Positions 1-9,595 of a stretch of DNA of 60,192 nucleotides are shown here, one piece after another (the first letter of the stretch is position 1; every line of letters begins with the position of its first letter). The notes under the pieces were generated by a model. The model saw only the letters and a program-made list of their open reading frames with translations, did no database searches and was not told where the DNA came from. The DNA comes from Gloeopeniophorella convolvens (Eukaryota; Basidiomycota; Agaricomycetes; Russulales). A program made the position numbers and the translations under genes. The DNA lies in NCBI GenBank assembly GCA_022496205.1, contig WTXD01000103.1, positions 1 to 60,192 of the forward strand. The letters are read 5' to 3'.

Positions 1-1
1 A

Positions 2-229
2 AATCGAGGCCATATGTCTAGGGCTTGCCCCAAGACACAAGGACGTCCTGCAATGGCTCGCAAAATCGCGACCAAGGACGAGGCCAAACCACCATACTAC
101 GACCAACGTCAACACACCCCTACTCCGGCCGAATTCGCGGCATACATAAACAAGGCTTCTATCGAAGATAAAGAAGCGTTCTGCAAGGTTCTCTATGACG
201 ACACGGAGCTCAAAGGGGAGGATTTTTGA
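2..229 (+). CDS. gag: Gag polyprotein C-terminus (zinc knuckle), partial
   Basis: The reading frame enters from the left edge with NRGHMSRAC, the second half of a CX2CX4HX4C nucleic-acid-binding knuckle; copy 2 has the full CFKCGNRGHMSRAC. The remaining 70 or so residues form a hydrophilic tail ending KGEDF. The frame stops at TGA 227-229, immediately after a run of five T (223-227). The pol frame starts one base back, overlapping the stop. Gag would coat the retrotransposon RNA and build the virus-like particle. Only the tail is present in the window. Confidence 0.85.
   Translation, partial: NRGHMSRACPKTQGRPAMARKIATKDEAKPPYYDQRQHTPTPAEFAAYINKASIEDKEAFCKVLYDDTELKGEDF
219..229 (+). promoter_or_regulatory. 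Putative -1 frameshift site at gag/pol overlap
   Basis: The junction reads GAT TTT TGA in the gag frame. Slipping one base back on the T5 run gives TTT TTG and continues in the pol frame without meeting the stop. The same ten bases, GGATTTTTGA, occur at the gag/pol junction of the other G1 copy (minus 55137-55146) and of the distinct G2 family (minus 20101-20110). Conservation at the same functional position in two families supports a real recoding signal. I have not folded the downstream RNA. Confidence 0.55.
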
Positions 230-1752
230 TAGGCTTGGGAACTTCGATCCTTCCACGAGCCCTCTTCAAGACTGATGTATTCGTACCATTAGACAATGCA
301 ATTCGAGTCCTTTTGGCAATACGAACATCAGAAAAACGGATCGACAGTGTGGCACTCATCGACAGCGGTGCTACAGACAACATAATAAGCCAAGAACTGG
401 CTTATCGACACCACCTACCACTACAAACACTCCAACGACCGCGCGTTATACGAAACGCAGACGGAACCCGAAACAAAGCAGGCAACATCACCCACTTTGT
501 CGAACTATCAGCCACTGCTTCAGGACGAACCCAAATGCAGAAGTTCTATGTATCAAATATCGGCAAGGAGCAGATCATCCTCGGATATCCCTAGCTCAAA
601 GCGTTTGAACCCAAAATCGAATGGGCCAAATGCAAACTAGCAGAAGACGTACATCCTATAACCCTATCCACCCTAGACGCCCATCACGCACGAGTGGTCC
701 CTTCGATCAAAAAGGGAGGAAGGCGAACAAAATGGAAGTACCACGTACAAAGTGGTACAAGTCTTAGGATCACAGGAATTGACCCAATTTCCCTAGAAGA
801 GGGAGACGAAATATACCTAGGATTACCACCAACAGAAACCGTCATCAATCGCATCTCACAAGCACAACAAATGGCGGAGGCGGCAACACCTACCACGACG
901 ACTAGTATTCCCCCGGAATACCAGCAATATCACAAAGTCTTCAGCGAAGAAGCGGCCCAACGGTTCCCTGATCCCCGACCATGGGATCATGCAATAGATC
1001 TCAAAGACGACGCACCCCCGGAACTAAATTTCAAGGTATACCCACTGTCGCCATCGGAACAAGAAGCCCTAGACAAATTTGTCAAGGAACATCTCGACAA
1101 GGGCTATATTCGATCCTCAGGCTCCAAATACGCATCACCCTTCTTCTTCGTCAAGAAAAAGGATGGAAAACTACGCCCAGTACAGGACTACCGACGACTA
1201 AACGAATATACCATCCGGAATCACTACCCTCTCCCCCTCATCGAAGAACTAATCCACAAGGTCCAACACGCAAAGATCTTCACCAAGTTTGACGTACGAT
1301 GGGGGTACAACAACATCCGAATCAAAGAAGGTGACCAATGGAAGGCAGCGTTCAAAACCAACCGAGGACTATTTGAACCCATGGTCATGTTCTTTGGATT
1401 AACGAACTCGCCCTCCACCTTTCAAACGATGATGAACGAAATCTTCAAGGAAGAAATCGACTCCGGACTGGTGATCATTTATATGGACGATATACTCATC
1501 GCAACCCCAAACGACATTGAACTACACCGCAAAATGGTACACCGCGTACTCGCCAAACTACAAGACAACGACTTGTACCTAAAACCGGAGAAATGTACCT
1601 TCGAGGCGGACCAAGTAGAGTATCTGGGAGTGGTAATCGACGGAACCGGACTAGCCATGGACCCGATCAAGGTCAAAGGCATCGCAGACTGGCCAGTACC
1701 CAAATCGGTCAAACACGTCCGAGCCTTCCTAGGCTTCGGTAACTTCTACCGC
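226..1752 (+). pseudogene. pol: Pol polyprotein N-terminal part: protease and reverse transcriptase
   Basis: The aspartic protease signature DSGATDN starts at nt 361. The reverse transcriptase follows, with [17 protein letters not shown] near 1140-1190, [12 protein letters not shown] near 1280-1310 and the catalytic YMDD box near 1480-1495. The frame ends in the FLGFGNFYR motif at 1752, where homology to copy 2 stops abruptly. A TAG at 592-594 replaces the TGG (Trp) of copy 2, so the frame is broken. The continuation of pol resumes at 4662 after the palindromic insertion, without the RT C-terminus and RNase H. Not functional as it stands. Confidence 0.88.
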
Positions 1753-2006
1753 AATACTGGCAGCTATCTTTGTAAAGTAAAACATGGTAATATTCATATT
1801 TTGGTCGTCATTTTCAGCATGAATTTTTGATACTATAGTAATGCTGATAATACAGCTATTATAGTAAAAACTTCTATAAAGTGCACACTACACTGCTAAC
1901 ATGATAGTGCCTACTATAAACACTATTATAAATACAATAGTATACTATGTATTGTACTATCAGTACTAGTAAATACTATAGTATATATATAGTCTTACTT
2001 AGAGTA

Positions 2007-2750
2007 CTATAGTAAATATTATAGTGTAGTATATACAGTTCTACCAGCACTATAGTAATTACTATAGTATACTATACATGGGCATATCAGCCCTATAGTA
2101 AATACTATAGTATAATATATATGGTTTTACCAGCACTATAGTGAATACTATACTATACTATATATAGTATTCTTAGCCTTACAATGAATCTTACAGTATA
2201 CTATATATAATTCTATCAGCCCTTTAGTGAATACTATAGTATAATATACATGGTTTTGTCAGCCTTACAATAAATATTATAGTATACTATACATGGTTCT
2301 ATCAGCCCTATAGTAAATACTATAGTATAATATACATGATTCTACCAGTACTCTAGTAAATACTATAGTATACTATACATAGTTTTGTCAGCCTTATGAT
2401 AAATATTATACTATACTATACATGGTTCTATCAGCCCTATAGTGAATACTATAGTATAATATACATGATTCTACTAGTACTATAGTAAATACTATAGTAT
2501 ACTATACATAGTTTTGTCAGCCTTACAATGAATATTATAGTATACTATACATGGTTCTATCAGCCCTATAGTGAATACTATAGTATAATATACATGATTC
2601 TACCAGTACCATAGTAAATACTATACTATACTATACATAGTCCTACTAGTACTCTAGTAAATACTATACTATACTATATATAGTTCTATCAGCCCTGTAG
2701 TAAATACTATAGTATAATATACATGATTTTACCAGCACTATAGTAAATAC
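2007..2750 (+). repeat. 43 bp minisatellite array, left arm (about 17 units)
   Basis: Tandem units of 43 bp typically begin CTATAGTAAATACTATAG and end ATCAGCC or ACCAGTA. Variants alternate, for example units starting CTATAG versus TTACAAT, giving a higher-order pattern. Units differ by a few substitutions. The array is extremely AT-rich and made of self-complementary short blocks (CTATAG, ATACTAT). Confidence 0.85.
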
Positions 2751-3790
2751 TATCCTATTCCAGACTATTCCAGATTCTTCCAGGCTCTTCTATAGCCTAC
2801 CTTGAGTTCCAGTATCCACCTTAGTTCCACTTTCATGTGGGTCACTAGTTATCACATGTTGCTGTGTTTATTACATGCAAACCACACTCTTTTTATGTAT
2901 ATAAGGGATGCTGTTTTTGCCCTTGTTGCCTCAATCTGTTAACTTCACTGACTGAGGCAAGTACTTTACTTCTGGTACTTCTAGACTTGCGCTTACTTAG
3001 TTACTTTAGCTTTGCTCTTGCTTGCCTAGGTATTGCACCAATGATATAAAGTCTGTTGACTTCACTGACTAAGCTTTACTCTTGCTTGCCTAGTTGACAC
3101 CCTATCTTGCTGTGCTTTAATGTAGCTCTCTATTAATGCACTAGAGGCTGATTGCCTCTTGTTACAACTTACTTCTATAATACTAGTATATAGAGGAGCA
3201 GAGGTGGTGCACAAAGAGTAGTCTTTGTAAAGGACTGATATTATAGGTGTTGGCCTTGAATCTACTAGCTAGTGTAGACCGATAAAGATAGCAGAGCAAA
3301 GGCAACTAGTAGAATACTAAGAATGATGAGTTGGGTAGATTAGAAATATCACAAGTGGATAGTCTGAGGACTGCTTGTCTTAGCACTATCTTTATATATA
3401 TAAGAGTCTATTTATATTGTTGAAGTATAGTAGAAACAGGGTGCCAATTAGGCAAGCAAGAGTAAAGCTCAGTCAGTGAAGTCAACAGACTTTATATCAT
3501 TGGTGCAATACCTAGGCAAGCAAGAGCAAAGCTAAAGTAACTAAGTAAGTAAGTGCAAGTCTAGAAGTACTAGAAGTAAAGTACTTGCCTCAGTCAGTGA
3601 AGTTAACAGATTGAGGCAACAAGGGCAAAAACAGCATCCCTTATATACATAAAAAGAGTGTGGTTTGCATGTAATAAACACAGCAATATATGATAACTAG
3701 TGACCCACATGAAAGTGGAACTAAGGTGGATACTGGAACTCAAGGTGGGCTATAGAAGAGCCCAGAAGAATCTGGAAGAGTCTGGAATAG

Positions 3791-4410
3791 GATAGTATTT
3801 ACTATAGTGCTGGTAAAATCATGTATATTATACTATAGTATTTACTACAGGGCTGATAGAACTATATATAGTATAGTATAGTATTTACTAGAGTACTAGT
3901 AGGACTATGTATAGTATAGTATAGTATTTACTATGTACTGGTAGAATCATGTATATTATACTATAGTATTCACTATAGGGCTGATAGAACATGTATAGTA
4001 TACTATAATATTCATTGTAAGGCTGACAAAACTATGTATAGTATACTATAGTATTTACTAGAGTACTGGTAGAACCATGTATAGTATACTATAGTATTCA
4101 CTATAGGGCTGATAGAATCATGGATAGTATACTGTAAGATTCATTGTAAGGCTAAGAATACTATGTATAGTATACTATAGTATTCACTATAGTGCTGGTG
4201 AAACCATATATATTATACTATAGTATTTACTATAAAGCTGATAGAACTATGCATAGTATACTATAATCTTTACTGTAGGGCTAACAAAACCATGTATATT
4301 ATACTATAGTATTTACTATAGGGCTGATATACCCATGTATAGTATACTATAGTAATTACTATAGTGCTGGTAGAACTGTATATAGTACACTATAATATTT
4401 ACTATAGTAC
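3791..4410 (-). repeat. 43 bp minisatellite array, right arm (inverted copy)
   Basis: Same 43 bp unit as the left arm but in reverse complement, with CTATAGTATTTACTATAG blocks. The unit order mirrors the left arm, so the whole 2.9 kb could fold into one long hairpin. The right array is shorter by about three units. Confidence 0.83.
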
Positions 4411-4661
4411 ACTAAGTAAGACTATATATATACTATAGTATTTACTAGTACTGATAGTATAATACATAGTATACTATTGTATTTATAATAGTGTTTATAG
4501 TAGGCACTATCATGTTAGCAGTGTAGTATGCACTTTATAGAAGTTTTTACTATAATAGCTATATTATCAGCATTACTATAGTATCAAAAATTCATGCTGA
4601 AAATGACGACCAAAATATGAATATTACCATGTTTTACTTTACAAAGAAGATCACCAGGGCT

Positions 4662-5891
4662 CATTGGCATTGGGTTGGAATCAACAAATTCGTGCAAAAA
4701 TATGTACAAGGATGCGCCGACTGCCAAAGGATGAAAGTTCTGACTCACAAACCAAAAGTCGAACTCATGCCGATCGAACCAGAGCGACAAACCACTCCCT
4801 TCAGACACGTTGCAATGGATTTCATCACGAAACTACCCAAGTCCAACGGTTACGATTCAATATTCATGGTAGTCGACCACGACAGCACGAAAGGAGCAGT
4901 ATTCATACCCTGCAGAGAAGCTATGATGGCAACCGATGTCGCAAAGCTCTACATCGACCACGTCTTCCGACGGTTCGGTTTACCGGCAAGCATCATATCC
5001 GATCGAGACACGCGATTCACCGCCCACTTCACCAAAGAACTCTGCAAGAAATTGCAGATTAAACAAAAGATGTCCATGGCTTACCACCCACAAACAGATG
5101 GACAAACTGAACGAGTAAACCAAGAACTCGAACAGTATCTCCGATTCTGGGTAAACGGACGACAAAACGATTGGGCAGATTGGCTACCGCTCGCCGAGTT
5201 CGCACATAACTCCAACCAACACTCCGCCACGAACAAAACCCCATTCGAAGTCATGATGGGGTACCGACCAGACGACACCGGAAGTACAGCCGGAACATCA
5301 CGATTACCAGGAGTCACTGAACGACTCCAACGAATCAACGACATCCGACACAATGCACACCTTGCCCTCAAATGGGCAAGCACGAGAATGAAAGAACGAC
5401 GAGGAGGGACAACCCCCTCGTTGCAGGAAGGTCAACACGTGTGGCTAGAAGGCAAGAACCTCCACACAGCATACCCCACAGCGAAACTAGCACCACACCG
5501 CCACGGACCATTCAAGATAACAAAGAAGTTATCCCCTGTCTCCTTCCAGCTCGCCCTTCCCACTCATTTTCGTATCCACAACGTGTTTCATGCCTCGTTG
5601 TTGACGCCATACAATGAGACGACCGAACACGGACCCAACTTCACACCACCACCCCCTGACCTTATCGACGGTGAAGAGGAGCAAGAGATAGAAGCAATCC
5701 TCAACTCTCGTGTCTTCCGCAAGAAAATCGAGTACCTCATCAAGTGGCTCGGCTTCCCAGACGCCGAGAATGAATGGATTCCAGCAAGCCTCATGCATGC
5801 ACAGGAGGCAATCGAAGTGTTTCACAAAACGCACCCCGACGCACCAGGACCGACCCTTTATCCCACGAAGCAACGAGGACGTCGCTCTTAA
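4662..5891 (+). pseudogene. pol: Pol polyprotein C-terminal part: integrase and chromodomain
   Basis: Homology to copy 2 resumes at CATTGGCATTGGG. Visible are the integrase zinc-binding Cys pair (CADC), and the catalytic Asp-Asp-Glu residues in MDFITKL, SDRDTRF and QTDGQTERVNQ. A C-terminal chromodomain follows (IEYLIKWLGFPDAENEWIP, near 5730-5790), which in this lineage directs integration to silent chromatin. The frame stops at TAA 5889-5891, inside a polypurine tract. This 3' half of pol is open, but it is separated from protease/RT by the foldback insertion and lacks RNase H and the His residues of the zinc-binding domain. Confidence 0.88.
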
Positions 5892-5900
5892 AAGGGGGGG
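5889..5900 (+). promoter_or_regulatory. Internal polypurine-tract-like sequence at end of pol
   Basis: TAAAAGGGGGGG followed by TAAT directly overlaps the pol stop codon. In most fungal Gypsy elements such a tract sits just before the 3' LTR; here ORF3 and a second tract (7298-7310) follow. The same arrangement is kept in copy 2 (minus 51533-51546). Confidence 0.5.
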
Positions 5901-5958
5901 TAATTTCTCATCTTTTCGTCAGACTCCCCGGTCTACAACAATGCAAGCATCTTCTACC

Positions 5959-7278
5959 ATGTCCTTTACCTTCAACAACACCGACTACGACGCCCTGTCC
6001 ACTGCTTCCCGCACTCCCTCTCCTCCGTACATTCCCCAGTCCCCCGACTACGTCGTATCTACGACTATCGACCCTATCGTCCTCATGCAAGCCCCCACCA
6101 CGTTCGACTCTCCCCCCTCTCCAGGCGGAACACCCGTATCCGACGCCCCACTTCCCGTTTCCCCTCCCGCCACGGACCCCAGCACTTGGCACGCTTATAT
6201 CGCGTCCTTCGATGATGCCGCTGAGGTTCACGAGGCAACGGTCCCTACCGAAGAAGAAACCCAGGCCTACAATGAGGCCCATCTTGTCCCACCATCTCCC
6301 CCTACCCCAGACGCGGAGCGCGAACACCGAGAATCGGTCGAACAAGAGATACTCCGCGAGGACGACGCCATGGAGAAACTCATCCAACACGCCGCCACGA
6401 TCACCATCGGAGCAATGTCGCTCCATCTCCCCGACCACCCCTTCCCAGTCGAACTCCGCTCCCTTATCGTCCAGTACGCGCTGGACCAGGTCAAGGAGGT
6501 AGAAGACTGGTTGAATCTCCCGCAAGAACGCGTCCAGTACCTCCTCGACGAAGCAGACCGGACGGACGACACGGTCATCAACCGGTACCTCACTAGGGCG
6601 ATCGCGGAGTTCCAGCATGACCCCCGACTCAGGGGGTTCACCAAGAACGAGGGGGAGCACGTGAGGGAGTTCACCATCACCGGACCCTACGGGGACATAG
6701 TGCGCCCCCGCTACTATAAACTCATCGATTGCGCTGAACCATACTACCTCGCACTCGCCACCGCCACGTCCTACAAGGTGTGCGTTCCATGCCTTGTGGA
6801 CCCCCACCCCGGCCCCCAGACCGCCTTACGCGCCGACTTCTACACGGACCTCGTAGCGTCCGAACCCCACATGATGAGTCGCATCCGGCAACTCGCTGAC
6901 CCCAGTGTCATGGGAGACATCCACCGTCTCCAGACCTTCCATCGTCAGATCCGGGCGATTGACAACGAGGTCAACGCGTTACAAGAACGGCGCTACCGCC
7001 TCGCCCGTGACGTTGACCCCGTGGTGGTCAGACTCGAAAACGCGGCCCTCGTCTGCCGCACCCACCTCGACAACATCTACACCCTTACCGGACACCGACG
7101 TCTCAATCGCACTCGGGCCCGCGCAAGTTCCAGCTCCAGTTCTGGATCGGTTAGGTCGAACCACTCGGCGGTGCCTAGCAATGAACGAGGAACGCCTCGT
7201 CGTCGACAAGACCCTTATCCGATGAGGGACAGCACGGCCGTCGTCACGCACGGACAACCCCCTCACCTCGACATCTGA
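5959..7278 (+). CDS. Post-pol ORF3 of G1 retrotransposon (439 aa, function unknown)
   Basis: A 1,320 bp frame between pol and the 3' LTR. I choose ATG 5959 (MSFTFNNTDY) because copy 2 has the same start, while the in-frame ATG at 5941 is not conserved. The N-terminal 120 residues are Pro/Ser/Thr-rich. The middle carries an acidic stretch and a helical region (residues about 140-330). Residues about 345-395 look like a coiled coil (HRLQTFHRQIRAI, NALQERRYRLA), and the tail is Ser/Arg-rich. Copy 2 has an ORF of exactly the same length with one nonsense codon. No motif of env, RNase H or a protease is recognised. An accessory protein expressed with the element is likely, but its role is unknown. 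Confidence 0.7.
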   Translation: MSFTFNNTDYDALSTASRTPSPPYIPQSPDYVVSTTIDPIVLMQAPTTFDSPPSPGGTPVSDAPLPVSPPATDPSTWHAYIASFDDAAEVHEATVPTEEETQAYNEAHLVPPSPPTPDAEREHRESVEQEILREDDAMEKLIQHAATITIGAMSLHLPDHPFPVELRSLIVQYALDQVKEVEDWLNLPQERVQYLLDEADRTDDTVINRYLTRAIAEFQHDPRLRGFTKNEGEHVREFTITGPYGDIVRPRYYKLIDCAEPYYLALATATSYKVCVPCLVDPHPGPQTALRADFYTDLVASEPHMMSRIRQLADPSVMGDIHRLQTFHRQIRAIDNEVNALQERRYRLARDVDPVVVRLENAALVCRTHLDNIYTLTGHRRLNRTRARASSSSSSGSVRSNHSAVPSNERGTPRRRQDPYPMRDSTAVVTHGQPPHLDI

Positions 7279-7297
7279 AAGCTGGGGCTTTCATCCT

Positions 7298-7310
7298 AAA
7301 GCGGGGGTAA
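7298..7310 (+). promoter_or_regulatory. 3' polypurine tract of G1 copy 1
   Basis: AAAGCGGGGGTAA directly precedes the LTR start TGTTACGG. This is the expected primer site for plus-strand DNA synthesis. Confidence 0.75.
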
Positions 7311-7830
7311 TGTTACGGCTCTACGTACTGCCCTACTATTTTTCCTACTCTTTCCTTTTTCGTACGGTACGCGCCTCGTTCCCGCGCTGCGCCGCTCGTC
7401 TCGTCTCCTCGTTCTCTTACGCCGCATCGCCCCTCTGACTCCTCGCGCCTCGTTTACGACTACCAGGATCCCTGTCCTCGTCTTATGCAAACCTCTCTGT
7501 ACGATACGGCTGTGTCTCGTCGAGTATTTAAGGACAAGCTCGTTCGCTCTGTAGTCTTAAGCTTGTCCTCCTGTATTCTCTAGTACAGTAGCTACAGCGC
7601 GAATCCGAGTCCCTTCTCTCCTCTATTCTCAGTCCGAGCGACCCGATTGGTCGCCCATCGTCACCACGTCCCAGCCTATCAACGAGGATCCACGCGGATC
7701 CCTGAACCTGACTTCAACAGAACCCTTCGTCGCAGCGAGTCCCGACTGGGAGCCCCGACGCGAACCCGAACCATCCGTGCCCAGCGACGACGATTCGACG
7801 CCCGAACCTGAGTTGCGCACGAACGTTACA
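7311..7830 (+). repeat. 3' LTR of G1 copy 1 (520 bp)
   Basis: Begins TGTTACGGCTC and ends CGTTACA, matching both LTRs of copy 2. A TATTTAAG TATA-like box lies near 7520-7540. Where copy 2 has an ATG in U5, this copy has GTG (CCGTGCCCAGCG near 7777). The LTR lies inside the reading frame of gene Z1. Confidence 0.9.
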
Positions 7831-8183
7831 GGTCGCCTCTATAATGCTAAGGACTTCAGACATGATCAGAGGGAGGATGTGCTTATTAGTAAGTCTCTAG
7901 CTTTAACTCTTACTTCATAACATTACTGACACCTCTTGCCTCTTGTGATCTATCAAGAACCATAGCTATGATCCAGAGGGCACTGACTGTCCTCACCCAT
8001 CATCATGGTGTCACCATTGATCACATCTCCAATGCTTTCATGGTTCCATCCTCTCAGCCTAGGGCTTCTAGGCCATCTACATTATCCAGCTCACTCTCTC
8101 ATGCTACTACAGCAGCCCATTCACTCACCACCAAGTCTGCGACAATCCAGATGGGCTCACCAGACACTGTGATGCATGATTGA
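7831..8183 (+). pseudogene. Z1: zinc-cluster protein, 3' fragment only
   Basis: The sequence resumes with LYNAKDFRHDQ, matching LYNAEDFRHGQ of Z2 just after the CWPP motif. The last exon encodes a helix (RTIAMIQRALTVLTHHH) and a Ser/Thr-rich tail ending at 8183. The DNA-binding cluster and N-terminus lie beyond the G1 element, outside the window. The Z2 splice acceptor (CTAG before CCTCTG) reads CTTG here, so splicing is probably also damaged. The fragment shows that G1 copy 1 inserted into a zinc-cluster gene. Confidence 0.65.
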
Positions 8184-8629
8184 GATGTGGTGAGTGTGGC
8201 AATGTCTGAATGCTCGGGCCGGTCGATGTTCGGACCGGTTATTTGCTGTAATGTAGAGTTCTCTGGTTGAATGTAGTAAGCAGCACAAAGGGAATTCATG
8301 TACATCTATTGCCTGGTTCATAATATGTAAAGCTGCATGATAGAAACCCAATAACACTGTCAGTGCACTATGTGTAACCCTGCCCACAACCAGCTGCATT
8401 GTGATCTTCAATAAATGCAACTTTGACATAGTAGATATATTGCATTACTCATGTTGAAACTAACTGATGTTAGAACTGTCAGGACCGGTCAAACCTTCGA
8501 GTATGTGATGCTAACATGACCGGTCCGGTCACACATATAGGTGGTGATGGTCAGATGACCGGACCAGTCAGATCATGACTTGATCATTATTTATCACGCA
8601 GAAACACTAATAAGGACTTTTATATCGAT

Positions 8630-9281
8630 TGTCAGGACTCACTCGCGGAGTGCGCGCAGAGAGGATAGCAGAATTTGGAGAGCGTCGAGGGGGATAGACA
8701 GAAGATGAGCTGCGATATGCAGGAGCAGAGAGGGAACACACTAACAGTGCTATTGCAGTGCTAGGTACAGATGAGAGTGCCACAGATGGACAGTCTGAGG
8801 ACCACTGGGCGATACATGGGGGTCTTATATACTACTGGAGACCCCCCAGACAAATCTGGTCTAATTACTGATGGGGATTTCAGAGGGGATTCCCCATAAC
8901 CTCTCCTCTCTGATACGCTTCTTAGATTCCATCGCAGAGTGGGGCTTGAGGCCCCATGGAGTTCTTGATGATCAGAGTCCCAAAGAGGACGCATGAAGTG
9001 TTTTACCTTGATCAAGGTTCTGGTTACTTTGGGACGAGTAATATGGCCATTCTGAGAGATCCCTAGTCCGGGATCTTGGGGGTATTCCAGGGTTAATTGG
9101 CCATTAGGGAGTAGGGCGAGGAATGGGGGTGAAGGGTCACGTGATGCATTTCGACTTGTAGTCGCAATGTGAGTGGTACGCGTCGCATTGTGAGCGACAC
9201 GTAGGGTATTTACTGGTAGGGCTGGATTTGCTCTAGTGTTCTGAGCAGTTCGACCTCCTTGAGGCCTTAGTGTTCGTGACA
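8630..9281 (-). repeat. Solo LTR of family G2, subtype B (652 bp), TSD TCGAT
   Basis: Starts TGTCAGGACTC, ends GTTCGTGACA and is flanked by perfect TCGAT repeats (8625-8629, 9282-9286). It matches the 5' LTR at 25603-26254 in length and diagnostic bases. On the minus strand it carries an open frame of about 178 codons shared by all five copies. A solo LTR of this kind arises by recombination between the two LTRs of a full element. Confidence 0.95.
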
Positions 9282-9595
9282 TCGATAAGATCTCATTGTA
9301 GAACTGCCTAGACATCAGATGATGTCACTGATTATCTAAATATAGAGAGAAGCATTCTATAATTGACTGATTGGTCATCAGGGCCCAGGCTGATCTATGA
9401 TGTCATTATATTCTCAGCGAATGAGATCTGACTATTTATAGAGCCATGTCTAGACCGCTCACCCCATGGACCATGTCATGCACGGTCCGGTCCATGCTCA
9501 GACCGGTCATATGACCATTTGCGCATTCTCAGTGTTGTGTGAAACTCTCAGAGTCATGTTCACTGTCCCCAACGTGATCCTTCATCCATACAGTC

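Larger units (their letters stand above)
1767..4647. mobile_element. Foldback-like palindromic element with long inverted arms
   Basis: The first bases (TCTTTGTAAAGTAAAACATG) are the exact reverse complement of the last bases, and similarity continues inward for about 1.3 kb on the left (1767-3122) and 1.2 kb on the right (3418-4647). Each arm consists of a unique AT-rich end, an array of 43 bp repeats, and a truncated inverted copy of the LTR family seen whole at 21616-22141 (TGTTGAAG start at 3418). The unpaired centre (3123-3417) shows no ORF I recognise. Long inverted repeats with internal tandem repeats are the hallmark of Foldback/Galileo-type elements. Outside the arms, short non-homologous stretches (1753-1766, 4648-4661) prevent a clean target-site call. 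Confidence 0.75.
1..7830 (+). mobile_element. Ty3/Gypsy retrotransposon, family G1, copy 1 (left end outside window)
   Basis: Plus-strand element made of a gag 3' end, pol (protease, RT, then integrase and chromodomain), a post-pol ORF and a 3' LTR. It is closely similar to the minus-strand copy at 49604-57215. The window starts inside the gag zinc knuckle, so the 5' LTR is not visible. A palindromic element (1767-4647) sits in pol. The stretch from just after FLGFGNFYR to just before the integrase zinc-binding Cys pair, which encodes the RT C-terminus and RNase H (about 0.85-0.9 kb in copy 2), is absent. The element ends inside zinc-cluster gene Z1, where the expected 5 bp duplication would begin GGTCG; its partner lies outside the window. 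Confidence 0.93.

Noticed and set aside
2007..2750. Regularly spaced repeats that could suggest a CRISPR array
   Set aside because: Units are directly adjacent 43 bp minisatellite repeats without unique spacers, in a eukaryotic transposon context, and mirrored in an inverted arm.
5529..5873. Minus-strand ORFs opposite the G1 integrase (and the mirror ones at 51562-51906)
   Set aside because: Shadow frames of the well-supported integrase/chromodomain coding strand; repeated only because the element is repeated.
8761..9315. 184-codon minus-strand ORF as a stand-alone gene
   Set aside because: It lies within a solo G2 LTR and begins outside it by chance. Its interest is treated as an LTR property, not a gene.
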